A DNA stretch of 64,000 nucleotides, taken from NCBI RefSeq assembly GCF_000002985.6, contig NC_003283.11, positions 13,764,001-13,828,000 on the forward strand. The letters are read 5' to 3'. Both the position numbers and the translations under genes were made by a program. The stretch's first letter is position 1. Every line of letters starts with the position of its first letter. A model generated the notes under the pieces. It was given only the letters and a program-made list of their open reading frames with translations, ran no database searches and had not been told where the DNA came from. Shown here piece by piece: positions 49,309 to 61,611 of the stretch. This DNA is from Caenorhabditis elegans. Lineage: Eukaryota > Nematoda > Chromadorea > Rhabditida > Rhabditidae.

Positions 49309-51272
49309 ATGAGCGAGAAAGAGGTACCGTAGTTTGTATCTTCTCGGAGAAGCACCGCCCATTTTTGACTTGGTCCCGCCAATCCTAACCGGCGTCGAAT
49401 AACACATTTTCATTTGTCATGTTTATATTTCAAACTTTCAGACGCCGTCTCCTGTTCTGGATGTTAAAAAAGAAAAGAATGAAGAGACTGGAATTGATGA
49501 GGAGAAGAGCTCGGAAGATGATTGCTCCAAAAGATCGAAGGTTAAATCCAATCCCTCCAAGTTTTCAGTCAACAGCATTTTATCACCATTGGAGAGTTTA
49601 GGTAAGCTGCAGAGTGTGATAAACTCACTCTTTTTTTTAATTTTCACTTTGTCTTCTTGAAATTGTGTTCATGAAATCAATCGTCGAATATCAAACAATG
49701 CTTACTGGTTTCAAAGATTGTTGAATTTAATTCATTTAAAAACACATTTTAGTAAAAAGTTGCATGAACCATTCTAATTTGGTAACGATCCATGTAATTA
49801 AAAATGTTTTAAAAACAGTATCGCAGCTCGTACTCATCTGGTCTTTGTTTTCATGTTTCCCGCCATTTTCAATGGCTGTTGAATCAAACGCAATAATGGG
49901 GCTGAAGTGGTTGCTCCACGAGAGCTCTCTCATCACTTCTTTCTTCCAATTCTAACCAAAAATCGTTCCATTGCAGTTCGTGTACAACAACAGCTTCTCA
50001 AAATGGCTGCATCAAAATCTGGAACACCTGGAACAAATGCAGGAGTTCCTGGTGCGTTTCCGTATGGTCCAGGTAGACTTCCAGGCAATTATTTTGCAGG
50101 ACCATTTCCTGGGTGAGTTGGGACACTTAATTTTTTGATTAGCGGTCCCATTTTCAGTTACAGCGGAGCTCAACCAAATTGGTACAATGGGAATGATCCA
50201 AGATTTGCAGCAGCTGCAGCTTGTACGTTTCAATGTTTCATTGTTTCGATATTTGTTTAATTGAACATTTTAGTAGTTTTAAATGGTGCATGTTTGCATT
50301 AGATTATAAATTTTGGAAATAGGCAAAAGTTGGTCTATAGTTTTAATGGGAATTCACAACTATTCATGACTTAAACTTATTTATTTAAATTTTTAAAGAC
50401 GCAGAACCATTGCAAATCAAAAATTCAAAATATTGTAATTGAAACCATACGAGTTTGAGAAACATAATTTTAGTGCGCATGTGCCAAAATTGAATGCATT
50501 AATCTATAGACAAAACACTTTTAAAAAAGTGATTGAAATGGGACTTGGATGACCACTATGTATGTAAATATTTTCTTTCGATACTGCAAAATTCCGCAAT
50601 TTTCAGTACTTCCGTGCTCTATTGATCCAGTTAGATCTGCTATAAATCATCAATTTTCAATGAGTTCAATGAGTCAACGACGGAAAAGAAGAGTCCTATT
50701 CAGTCAGGCACAAGTTTACGAATTGGAACGAAGATTCAAACAAGCGAAATATTTAACTGCTCCGGAAAGGGAGCAACTGGCTAATTCGATTCGGTTGACT
50801 CCAACGCAGGCAAGCTTTACATTTTTAATGCATCAGTTTTGATTGTTTTTCAGGTGAAGATCTGGTTTCAAAACCACCGATACAAGTGCAAGCGTCAGGA
50901 GAAAGAAAAAGCAATGAGTGGTCTTGGACACAGTGAAGATGGAAGCTCACCCCCACCAGATAACGATGATGATGACGAGTATGACTTTTTTATTTATTTT
51001 ATTGAACTAAACTTCTAATTTCCAGCAAATACTCTATTGAAATGGATGATAAAGATGACGAGGAGGAAGAAGAATCAGAAAAACCAGTGTTAAAGCCAAG
51101 TGGAGTATTTGGGGTTAGTTTTAAGAGTAGAGGAACATAATTTTTTTGATTAGTTATTTTGTAGCTCCCCTACCCTCCAAATGCTGCTGCAGCTGCCGCC
51201 GCTGCAGCGGCTGCGTTCAATTTTCCTTTTGCTGCACAAGGACCGAATCCCGCCTATTATATGCGTTGGTGA
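49309..51272 (+). CDS. ceh-24: NK-2 class homeodomain transcription factor CEH-24
   Basis: Exons 49309-49323, 49442-49601, 49977-50112, 50158-50222, 50607-50809, 50854-50978, 51026-51113 and 51165-51272 give 299 residues. The first exon codes for only five residues. A TN-type motif ([13 protein letters not shown]) lies at residues 46-58. The homeodomain is about residues 150-209 ([20 protein letters not shown] ... [15 protein letters not shown]). Its residue 54 is Tyr, the hallmark of the NK-2 class, which prefers CAAGTG-type sites. An acidic stretch ([15 protein letters not shown]) follows, then an alanine run of 11 and a C-terminal YYMRW. The intron inside the homeodomain has a GC donor (50810-50853). 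CEH-24 is expressed in pharyngeal m8 muscle, vulval muscles and head neurons in C. elegans. Confidence 0.96.
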
Positions 51273-51373
51273 TGATTTTAAATTCAATTTTCAAAGTATG
51301 ATCTCCAAGCTTTTTTTGTTTGAAATTTAGAATAAATATTTATAATTTAAGTTTTCAAGGCGACGGAAAAAAT

Positions 51374-52983
51374 TTATTTGAAAAGTTTCCATGATGTTAA
51401 TAGTTGTTTATATTCATCATCCAAGTGATTTGTATCAAAATTGAAGATCAAATAATCAAAGAAGTAGATTTTGTGAAGATACTCTCGGACTACAGAATCC
51501 TCGTTCACTTGTTGTTCAGCCTGAACTCTTCCCACTGATTTGTGGGTACCATGTAACGTTTCACCAGCTGAAACTAGACATTGCCACTGTAGGTATAAGG
51601 TAAAAATCTTACTCATTGATTCGTTTGAGATCTTGGTAATAAGTGTGTCAGAAACACGATTTGTGTATAGAATATCTGTGAGTTGAGTAATTGCAGCATG
51701 TCTACTTTGATAGTCGAAGCCAATTTTAATGAGGTGATATTGTGAGAAGGTTTCTTGGAAGTTACAGTTCCTGGAAATTTGAAAAGTGAATTTATGTAGA
51801 GTTTATTGTCAAGCGACATTTAAAAGTTTAAAAGTTGAAAACTAAAGGTCAAAGAAACAAAACCGTGACTATTTCACAAATATAGTCTCCTACCATGTAA
51901 TTGGCGCGGCATGTCTGTCTATCGAAGACGACGAAGCTTCATCTGGGTCATTCTCATAACTTTTCAGACTTTTATACACATTTCTCACAACACATCGCAT
52001 ATTGTCACCGCAATCCCAGCATCCATTGTCACTAAAAATGTGGCATGTTTCTCTTAAGTTTAGAGAACTCAACTCACTTTTTACAAACGTGCAAATAGAA
52101 TGAGATGAATCTATCAAAGGGATCCCGGATGAACGCAAATTTTGTGAGATTTTGATATTGTTCCACGTTTTTTTGAGGAATGTGGAACTCTGGATCTTTG
52201 TGAGAGCATACTCTGAAAAAGTTTTTGACTACTTTAAAGAATTAGAGAGACTATTGTACCTTTCAGACATCCACGTATCATTTAAAGATCGATTTTGGTT
52301 CTGAAACTCTGTTTCATTGTGTAGTAAGCACATTATATTGATTAAAAGTTGGGACATCGATTTTCGAATTCCACATGATAAAATCTTATATTTAGGAGCA
52401 ATCTGAAACAAGACTGATCTTCTAGGACAGCACTTTCTAAAACGTACAAATAGATCCGATCTAATATTTACATATGGTTGGATGAAGTCAAGGTGATTAT
52501 CTGACATTAGAAGAAGTATGCTTCTAGTGCAAGTTTCAACAGTTACCTCTAAGTTGGCGAATTTCAGATGCCATTCCGTAATAGTATAAGATAACTATGA
52601 AGTTGATGGCAAATGCTTGAAATATGATTCTGTTTTTTGAACTGAAACAGTTTAAGCATTAAAGGAAGCATTGAAATCAATACAAAATTAAAATTGAAAA
52701 ACAAAAAACTAAACCATTGAGGTCTGAAACATTCTTAGTTTAAAAAGTGAGTATTTTGCAATAAAACACATGCTTTGGCTTCTAAATTCACAGATTTGAA
52801 ACGTTACAGAACTTATTTCAGCAATCGAATTAAAAGAAAATTTCCCATAAAATGCTGTAATCATTTTTTCCCTGAAACCTACAGTAGTATCGAGTCCTAA
52901 TCAACTTACCGATCCGCAGACTGTTTTCTAACAATTTTCAGATTTGTCAGTAGAAATAAATGCCCATTCTTGGTCATGATCAT
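51374..52983 (-). CDS. Carbohydrate sulfotransferase family protein (Sulfotransfer_2 type)
   Basis: Exons 52983-52910, 52641-52547, 52500-52260, 52212-52078, 52031-51894, 51770-51613 and 51567-51374 give 344 residues; two in-frame Met codons (52983 and 52977) are possible starts. A signal-anchor segment (IIFQAFAINFIVILYYYGMA, about residues 28-47) predicts a type II Golgi membrane protein. Family motifs are IAPKYKILSCGIRKSMSQLL (5'-phosphosulfate-binding part) and KFAFIRDPFDRFISFYLHVC (3'-phosphate-binding part, with the conserved RDP and Ser). NGCWDCGDNMRCVV and the C-terminal CNFQETFSQYHLIKIG are typical of a large nematode set related to chondroitin 4-sulfotransferases. The first has Cys-Gly-Ile-Arg-Lys-Ser where classical enzymes read PKxGxTxW-like, so activity or substrate cannot be asserted. 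The gene is convergent with ceh-24, with only 101 bases between the stops. Confidence 0.87.
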
Positions 52984-55364
52984 TTGGTAACCATAAAAGA
53001 TCGTCGTTGTCTTTTGATTCTCGTTTGCCAAATAGAGCAAGACACGGTTGTTTGATGCCAAAACGGAGGGAGTAGACACAAAAATGGGACAGAATAGAGT
53101 GTGGAGTGATTTTTAAAATGTAAACATTTCCAGGATATGAGCCACAAAAAGGGATATAGACCGGCAGCAAACATTACTGTACATGATGTATGAAAAAAAG
53201 AATGCCGACCAATCAAAATCACATTGAACGATGGTTGTGTCTGGATCTCAATGATCTCGGATGAAAATGGGAGTAATTAAATTGTGCCTAAAAGTAGTTT
53301 CAAAGTTGCATCCATTTTTGATGCTTCCACTTCAACTTTTGAACACACGTAGATTACCAGAATTTCAAATCGGATCAGAAAGTAAATACCGTAGTTCTTT
53401 TGTTGTAGGGGTGGGCGGTAATCAAGGAATTTTCTAAAAAATGTTCAATTTCGGCAATTTCTGAACATGCCGTTTTTCGATAAACCAACAAACAGATCAT
53501 CATATTGTAATCAAAAAGTTTGTAAGTTGGCCATTTATATTTGAAAATAAATAAAGCTCTACAAAAATAATACATTTGTTTTTCTGAAATACCCATTTTT
53601 AATAATTTGTGGGCAACATATAATAGTCTTAACAACAGACTGAACACTTTTTAATTTTAAATCAGGTATACCCACTATTTCATTTTCTAGACACCATACC
53701 GAAAACCCTAAATTTTGGCAACACGTATGATGTTGGTATTTGATTTTATCCTTAAATTTACAATTAGAGCTCATTTTTATTCTGTTTTTGTTTCTATAGT
53801 TTTGCAGTTCAAATTTTAATTATAATGTGAAAATCTTCCAAGAAAACATTTTTTCAGCTTTCCAAAATCGTTCTACAGAAATTTCCGAATTGGTCAGGTC
53901 TCTTTCAACTAATCGAATTTTTTGACATACTGGAGCTGGACTAGTATCAAAATTGCCAAATTATTTTAATTTAATTATTTTCATGTTTCGTCGTCCTTTT
54001 TTTATCGAAATGATATAGGTAGAAAGGCGTGAAAATAAAAATATATTTCACGAATTTATTGTCTGATACCAACGTCATTCTTGAATAGATTTGGATTTTA
54101 TTTCAGTTTTTATTTCACTAAATAAACATATCAAAAGTGTTGGAAATTGTGGCTCCTCCTGAAGTCGAACAATCGGAATTTCCGTTTTCAGAGAATGTAG
54201 GCTATTTCAAATAATCGTATTTTTCGGTTTTGTGCAATTTCTAGCATATTGAATATATATCTTGCAAATGTGATGTGTTGCTGACAAATATGAATTTTAA
54301 CTTTCGCTGATAAATATCAGTACAATTTATGAATTGAATCCTCTCAATCACATCTCAATTCTTTCATATTCGTCCCCCCGCAATACAAAGCCAATAAAGT
54401 GTGAAAAACAAAGAAATGGAGCAAATAGTGAGCTATGACTCAACTAACGTATTTCAGATGGGAATTGCAGTTTAGTCATGAATGTGTTATCATATCAGAA
54501 ATAGTTCTTGACATTTGTGAAGAAATATTATACAGAAATTCCAAAGCGATTGTTTCCAATTGTGGCAGGTGTTCGTGTCTCTTTTTCTGTCAGTTTATGG
54601 TATTCATTTCCATAAAATTACCCCCTCGGTAGCCACAGATGGTCATAATTCTTTTGAATTCAGTTATGGAAATACCACATTACGTTCAGAATGTTACAGA
54701 TTTTAAATCATTTTTCTTTTGTGGTTGTAAATTGAATCACTTGTTTTAAAAAACCATATTACCTATATGTATTATTTTATTCAAAAACTGAATTAATATA
54801 CTCAGTTTAAAATTTCAAAACAAGAGTTTTCGTGGGATGCAGTTCGTTTTTTAAATTCCTTATTATCCTGAAATTTATAAGGATGGTTTACTTGTGCAAT
54901 ACGAAACAACCTTTCCGTAAAAATGATTTTGAAACAAGGTTGAACACATTTTTCTGCACCATCATGAAGGACGAGAACCCAGCTGTCATATGCAACAGCA
55001 GTGACCATCGAACACCTGCTTCTTCTGTGAAACTGATTATGTGACCGACAAGTCGGACATTTTATATTTTATTTTACACGAGAATATTTGTTGAAGTTAT
55101 CTTATCAACTTTATACACTTTATATGCATAGAAAATGTTTCATCGTGTGAACATCAAGTGAACAAACGTGCGCGTCGGAAAATGCGTCAAGCGGTTATTG
55201 GCGCACTACTGGATGCCTTGACGCATATCGCGTGCAAAAAGCTTTCATCTTCTCTTCTCATTTTCTCACGAAAATCATAGTTTTATCGACTTTCCTTTTG
55301 TGTTCAAATTCTTCATTCCCAGTAGTTTTTGTCCTTTATTCATTTCCAATTCTTTTTCAGCCAT
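52984..55364. other. Intergenic region upstream of sel-10
   Basis: About 2.4 kb of AT-rich sequence between the divergent sulfotransferase and sel-10 genes. A few short open frames (for example at 54.4 and 54.8 kb) lack splice or codon support. A TTTTTCAG acceptor at about 55360, just before the sel-10 ATG, suggests a spliced 5' UTR or SL1 trans-splicing. Confidence 0.5.
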
Positions 55365-58300
55365 ATGTGGCCACGAAATGATGTACACATGGATGATGGA
55401 TCGATGACACCGGAGGACCAGGAGCCTGTTACCGATAATGATATGGAATATAATGTATGTTAACATTTACAACCCTTTTCAGAATATAATTTAATTCTAA
55501 TTGAAATGTTTGTCTTCAGGACAATGGAGAAGAAAGCTCGTACAGCAATGGCTCTTCTTCCAGCTACAATGCTGACAAATTATCGTCGTAAGCCTTTTTG
55601 TAGTGAATATTTATAGCAAAACGTACCAGTTCCAGACCTTTGCAACACAAACTTGATTTATCGGCTTCTCCCTCTCGAAACAACGACCTCAATCCGCGTG
55701 TCGAACATTTGATCGCATTATTCAAGGTAAACATATTGATTGATTGTCGCGATCAATCTTTCAGCGTTGCGGCTAATACACATGCAATAAATTAATATTT
55801 GAATGCGACAATAATTAGTAACATGACAAAACAATGCATTCAAGCTCCGGTGAGGGTGACCTGTGTATTATTGATTTTTCCAAACCTTGAAGAGAGCACC
55901 TCAGCCAGGCATATTCGCTCTATTTTTGCTGAAAAAAAGTGTAATTTGAATTCATTTTAGGATCTATCAAGCGCGGAACAAATGGATGCATTCACACGTC
56001 TGCTTCAGGAATCCAACATGACAAATATTCGACAGCTGCGTGCCATTATTGAACCCCATTTCCAGCGTGATTTCCTCTCCTGCCTCCCTGTCGAGGTATT
56101 TGTGTTGAAACGGAAAGAAAAATTATAAATATAACTTTTTCAGCTCGGAATGAAAATCCTTCACAATTTAACCGGATATGACCTGCTCAAAGTGGCACAG
56201 GTGTCGAAAAATTGGAAATTGATATCTGAAATTGACAAAATTTGGAAGAGTCTTGGTGTCGAAGAGTTTAAACATCATCCAGATCCCACGTAATACTTTT
56301 GAACGGGAATTATTTGAGATTAGTATTATCTTTTCAGAGACCGAGTTACTGGTGCGTGGCAAGGAACTGCAATTGCTGCTGGAGTCACTATTCCTGATCA
56401 CATTCAGCCATGTGATCTTAATGTTCATCGATTTCTAAAGTTGCAGAAGTTTGGAGAGTACGTTTATTGGAAATATTATTTTTAAAGACGTTCCGATCAC
56501 ATTCGATTTATTTTCAGTATCTTCGAACGCGCTGCTGACAAGTCACGTTATCTTCGAGCCGATAAAATTGAAAAGAACTGGAATGCGAATCCAATTATGG
56601 GGTCAGCAGTGCTACGAGGACACGAAGATCATGTAATCACTTGTATGCAAATTCATGATGATGTCTTGGTGACTGGATCTGACGATAACACTCTTAAAGT
56701 ATGGTGTATTGACAAAGGAGAGGTTATGTACACACTAGTCGGCCACACTGGAGGAGTTTGGACATCACAGATTTCTCAATGCGGAAGATATATTGTTAGC
56801 GGGTCCACTGATAGAACTGTAAAAGTTTGGAGTACTGTAGATGGTTCACTTCTTCATACACTTCAAGGACATACTTCCACTGTTCGATGCATGGCTATGG
56901 CTGGTTCCATGTAAGGCTATTCACTATGATAACTGCTTGGAAAAAGAAATTTAATACTGAAAATTTCGGGTTTCGTACAGTTGAATTCCCTAATTTGCGA
57001 GCTATATCAAATCTTGATGGAAAGTTTTTGATTTGTAGATCATTTATATCTTAAGAAAATTATTCTATCTAATTTCACAAAAAAAGTTTATGGTAATTTT
57101 TTTAAAACTTTTGTTTCAAAATAGAAAAACACGAACGTGTATTTGGTTGTTTAAGACTTTTTTAATACATTTTCTATCTTAAAAATGAGAAGAAAACGAA
57201 AAATCTCGCTGAATAACCACACTTTCAACCCATACATTTTAATTTTAATACTTTCAGACTTGTCACTGGATCACGAGATACCACTCTTCGTGTATGGGAC
57301 GTAGAATCCGGACGTCACCTGGCAACTTTACATGGCCATCATGCAGCCGTTCGATGCGTTCAATTCGATGGAACAACTGTTGTTTCGGGAGGATATGATT
57401 TTACCGTTAAAATTTGGAATGCTCATACTGGGAGATGTATCCGTACTCTGACCGGTCATAACAATAGAGTTTATTCTCTTCTCGTACGTTTTTCTTATAA
57501 CAAAATCCGAAAAATAATGTTTTTGTTTTCAGTTTGAAAGCGAGCGATCGATCGTGTGCTCTGGCTCTCTGGACACTTCAATTCGCGTGTGGGATTTTAC
57601 ACGACCGGAAGGCCAAGAATGTGTGGCTCTTTTGCAAGGACACACCTCACTTACATCCGGAATGCAACTTCGAGGCAATATTCTCGTGTCATGCAATGCA
57701 GATAGCCATGTTAGAGTAAGTATAGAGATGTAAGATTGAGAAACTTGTCATAGTTAAACATTTGTACGAGAGTCTGAATCGCTCTCCTGTTAAACAATTA
57801 GAGACCAATTCCAATTAATAAAATTGGTCCTGATGTTTCACTGCGTTTTCTGTCTCTCTGCGGCTGTTTCTACAAAAGCCAATATTCGATGGCAAACAAA
57901 GGTGTACGGATCTGAAATGATTTTCAAAAGTATGGAAAAGCACAAAAGCGTAGTAGATAAAGTAACCCTCACATTGTGAGAACATTGAAAAATTGTATTA
58001 TTTTTTTAAATCATTTTTTCAGGTATGGGATATTCACGAGGGAACTTGTGTACACATGCTTTCTGGACATCGATCCGCTATCACTTCACTTCAATGGTTT
58101 GGACGAAATATGGTAGCAACGAGTAGTGACGATGGAACTGTCAAATTGTGGGATATTGAGAGAGGTTAGATCACATAAATTACAGATAGTTTTACCCATA
58201 AAAAAATTTTCCAGGTGCACTGATTCGAGATCTAGTAACTTTGGATTCTGGAGGCAATGGTGGCTGTATTTGGAGACTTTGTTCTACTTCTACGATGCTA

Positions 58301-58378
58301 GCGTGTGCAGTCGGATCTCGTAACAACACCGAGGAGACCAAAGTTATCCTTCTCGACTTTGATGCTGTATACCCTTAA
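55365..58378 (+). CDS. sel-10: F-box/WD40 protein SEL-10 (FBXW7/CDC4 orthologue)
   Basis: Eleven exons (55365-55454, 55520-55587, 55636-55726, 55961-56095, 56144-56289, 56338-56457, 56518-56910, 57258-57483, 57533-57715, 58023-58164, 58215-58378) give 585 residues. It is the substrate receptor of an SCF ubiquitin ligase that targets phosphorylated LIN-12/Notch, cyclin E and other proteins with CDC4 phosphodegrons. A dimerisation region (about 85-120) precedes the F-box (about 122-165, [20 protein letters not shown]). WD40 repeats follow from about residue 250 in an eight-bladed arrangement, each with GH...VWD signatures (GHEDHVITC ... [12 protein letters not shown] ... [12 protein letters not shown] ... 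[13 protein letters not shown] ... [13 protein letters not shown] ... [21 protein letters not shown] ... VKLWD). The Arg residues in the repeats that would bind phosphate appear kept ([14 protein letters not shown]). Introns 7 (347 bases) and 9 (307 bases) are the longest. Confidence 0.97.
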
Positions 58379-59069
58379 CGAATTCTCGAATCTCTGCCCC
58401 TGTACATAGAATGTTCTTGCTTAGGAACTAATATTGTACACGATGCCCTCATTTTTAAATCAACAATGCTATCATATCATGGAATATAGTCAAAAGCCAA
58501 CAGTATTGAAACGTCAAATTTGAGGAAAAACGAATTTATGTGTCTATTCAACTCGTTATATCCCGGCCCGCCACTATAATTTTTCTTTTTTTTACTATTT
58601 TTTGTCAGATTCTGTCTCACACTCTTCTCTTTCTCTTTTCGATTGTTTCCCATTAAGTTATCGGGTTTGATTGATTTTATATTTTTATTCAAATGATGGG
58701 CTCACTACTCCCAGATTTTGATTTCCTTTATACAATAGTTCAGTCAGTATGTTAGTCCTTATGTGACTTCTTTTTGATCTAATGAGCTTTTTAGTCCCTG
58801 TCGGTTCCCTCTTTTTTCGCTTTCATTTTTCGTAAAAACTACTTGTCAAAATTCAAAGTTCTACCCTCGACATTGCCTTTTTTAAAATTTTTGTCTTCGT
58901 TTTATCGACTTATGCCAGACGTCATTCGATTAAGTAGGTTAATAACAATTATTTCATAATAATAAATATCGATTCGTGTCATCCGTCTATATGTGATTTT
59001 CTTTTAATATCTCTATTGGAGATTTCTCCAAATTATCCTGTAATTTTTCAGTGAGTGAATATCAGCTTT
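58379..59069. other. 3' UTR of sel-10 and upstream region of the CCA enzyme gene
   Basis: About 690 bases between two genes on the same strand. An AATAAA at 58971-58976 could end the sel-10 message, and a TTTTTCAG acceptor ends at about 59051, 19 bases before the next ATG. That pair is compatible with an operon-like SL2 site, though the gap between the coding regions is large for one. Confidence 0.45.
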
Positions 59070-61157
59070 ATGAAGTTTGTGTCTAAATTTTTGACCCCAA
59101 CTACAATAATTAGTTTAACAACCAGAAGTCTATCAACAGCAAAAACTCCAACATACATCATGAATCAAATTGAGCCAACTACAATGAAAATTGATAATGA
59201 AGATTTTCGGCAAGTTCCGGATATTTGAAGAATCGTTTTAAGTTTAATTCTATATTTTTCAGAACTCTCTTCACACCTCAACTTTTGAAACTCCGTGATT
59301 TATTCGCCAAACGAAATTATGAGCTTCGAATTGCCGGTGGAGCTGTTCGAGATCTACTTATGAACATTCGACCGGCTGACGTTGACTTTGCCAGTACTGC
59401 AACACCGACTCAAATGAAGGTTTTAATTGTTTTCCAAATCTCAAAAAAAATATATTTTATTCAGGAAATGTTCGAAGAGGATAAAATTAGAATGCTTCAT
59501 AAAAGAGGCGAAGAGCACGGAACAATCACGTGTCGCATTGACGATTGTGAAAACTTTGAGGTATTTAGTTTTTAGTTTAATAAATTTAATCTATATACAT
59601 TTTCCCAGATCACAACGCTTCGTGTAGACATTGTGTGTGATGGAAGAAGGGCTCAAGTTGAATACACAACTGACTGGCAACTTGATGCAAATAGAAGAGA
59701 TCTTACTATCAATTCACTGTTTTTGGGTTAGTATAGAAATTGGAAATTGAAAGCACTCCGCCCCCGAACCATGGGTCTCGTTAGGAATTGTCAGCAAAAC
59801 CGTAAATTGAAACTTTCAATTAGTTTCGGCACTTCCGCCAAATTTCAAACATTTTCTGTTTTTTCCTGTTTTTAAAAATAATTTTTATACGGAATTGGAT
59901 TTAAAATTTATAGTAATATGAAAACCCATTATTCACCTTTCAAATCCGCATAAATTTTTTCAAATCATCATTAGGAAATGAAAAATAATCAAAAACAACA
60001 GAAAATCGCCGAAATTAATTGAAAACGTGTGCATTCACGGGCTTTCCGCTAAATACCTAACGAGACCCATAGTTTGTGGGCGGAGTTTTTCAATTGGCAA
60101 TGGAGCGCGTTCCCATAATATTATATTCTTTGCTCATGAAATATTGGAATTTCTTTTACAGATCTTCATGGAAACGTTGTCGACTATTTCGGTGGAATCA
60201 GAGACATTGAAACTCGGCGCATCGCTTTTGTTGGAGACGCTCGTCAGAGAATCCAGGAGGACTATTTACGAATTCTTAGGTTTTTACAATTATCATACAT
60301 TTTCCTGTTATCAAAATCTCTATATTTCAGATATTTCCGTTTCTTTGGACGAATCAGTGACTGTACGGAACACGAGCACGACACAATTCAGGCGATTGTA
60401 GAGAACAAGGATGGTATGGCGGGAATAAGTGCCGAGAGAATTTGGACAGAACTCAAAAAGATTGTGGTTGGAAGAATGGCTGATGAGGTGTTAAAAGCGA
60501 TGATTGAACAATGTGAATTACAAAAATATCTGGGACTTCCGAAGGAATGCAATCTAGAGAGATTTCATACAGTTTTTAATAGGTTTTCAAAAACTGTCGA
60601 GCCAATGACAATGATTGCATGCCTGTGTGAGGATGAACATCAAATCGCCGAATTTCATCGTATTACGAAGCTCTCGAACGATGAACGTCTCCTCGGTGAA
60701 TTCATTCTTAGTGAACGACAATCTGCTGTTGAGAATTTAAAAAACGATGACTGGTGGATTGATAGAATTGTTGATTTGGAAGTACGTCCTGGTCACGAGA
60801 ATCAACAGGATCGACTTCGTCAGCGACTTGTCCAACTTGCCAAAAGTGTGCTCGCTGATGAAGAAAGAATTCAAATGATTGAGAATTTTGAAGCTCCCAA
60901 GTTTCCAATAACTGGTTGGTTTTTTTTTGTAATATTGAATTAGAAATATTCAAAATTTTCCTATTCCAGGTCGTGATCTGATGGAAGCTGGTGTTCGAAA
61001 AGGTCCTCACGTCCGAAATGTACTCTATTATCTTTACAATTTATGGAAAGAATCAAGATTCACTGAAAGCAAATATTCTTTATTGGAGCGTGCCAAAGAC
61101 TCGGACATTCCGGATTTGTCGAAAGAACGCCGAAAGTCGATATCCCCAAAACGTTAA
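59070..61157 (+). CDS. hpo-31: CCA-adding tRNA nucleotidyltransferase (TRNT1 orthologue)
   Basis: Exons 59070-59209, 59263-59419, 59465-59560, 59609-59726, 60162-60279, 60331-60914 and 60970-61157 give 466 residues. The enzyme adds CCA to the 3' end of tRNAs without a template. All class II motifs are present: [11 protein letters not shown] with ADVDFAST (catalytic Asp pair) in motif [12 protein letters not shown] in motif [14 protein letters not shown] (nucleotide-selecting EDxxR) in motif D, followed by a helical body and tail. The first Met (59070) adds about 30 residues rich in Ser, Thr, Lys and Arg with no acidic residue ([20 protein letters not shown]), a likely mitochondrial presequence. 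A second in-frame Met at 59160 would give a cytosolic or nuclear form. The first intron has a GC donor. The symbol is from memory (F55B12.4); the function is firm. Confidence 0.92.
59757..60090. mobile_element. Palindromic MITE-like element inside intron 4 of the CCA enzyme gene
   Basis: The left end reads ACTCCGCCCCCGAACCATGG, then GTCTCGTTAGG. The right end is the near reverse complement (CCTAACGAGACCCATAGTTT, then GTGGGCGGAGT). Inner segments also pair (CAATTAGTTTCGGC against GCCGAAATTAATTG). It has no coding capacity and lies within the 435-base intron between 59726 and 60162. It is oriented so that the intron boundaries are untouched. Confidence 0.8.
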
Positions 61158-61611
61158 TTCGTTGTCCAAATTTTTTTTGAATTTGTTATTGTTTCTTTTG
61201 GAATATAAATTATTGTTGATCGAAATTTGCGTTCTTGCAATCAAATATCGATATTACACCACTTTAACAAGAGAGCTACATAAGTAGTCCTGAATTTTTA
61301 AAATATAGCTGGAAACTTCTGCTTTTTGTGTTCTGACTCATTTTCACAGTATCTACGGATATAGTCATGAAATTGAAGTAAATTTCAGTTAAGTCTCGAA
61401 TTTCAAAAATTGGGACAGATCTAACTGGTTACTGTAGTTTTTCGTGGTGATGCAAAATCATTGAAATACCGAGTTGTACAACATTTTCTCAGTGAAATTC
61501 TCTTTCAAGAGGTCGGTCGGTCTTGTGAAATGATAGAATCTAACTCTACGAAGAAATACTTATTTATTTCAAATCAAAATTAAAAAAGAAGTATTTGAAT
61601 TTAAACACATT
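61158..61611. other. Convergent intergenic region
   Basis: About 450 bases between the stop codons of the CCA enzyme gene (+) and the F-box pseudogene (-). It is AT-rich and I see nothing in it beyond 3' UTR. Confidence 0.5.

Noticed and set aside
48946-49388. Plus-strand frames of 107 and 112 codons just upstream of ceh-24
   Set aside because: They overlap each other and the ceh-24 start, show no family features, and lie in the likely 5' UTR and promoter.
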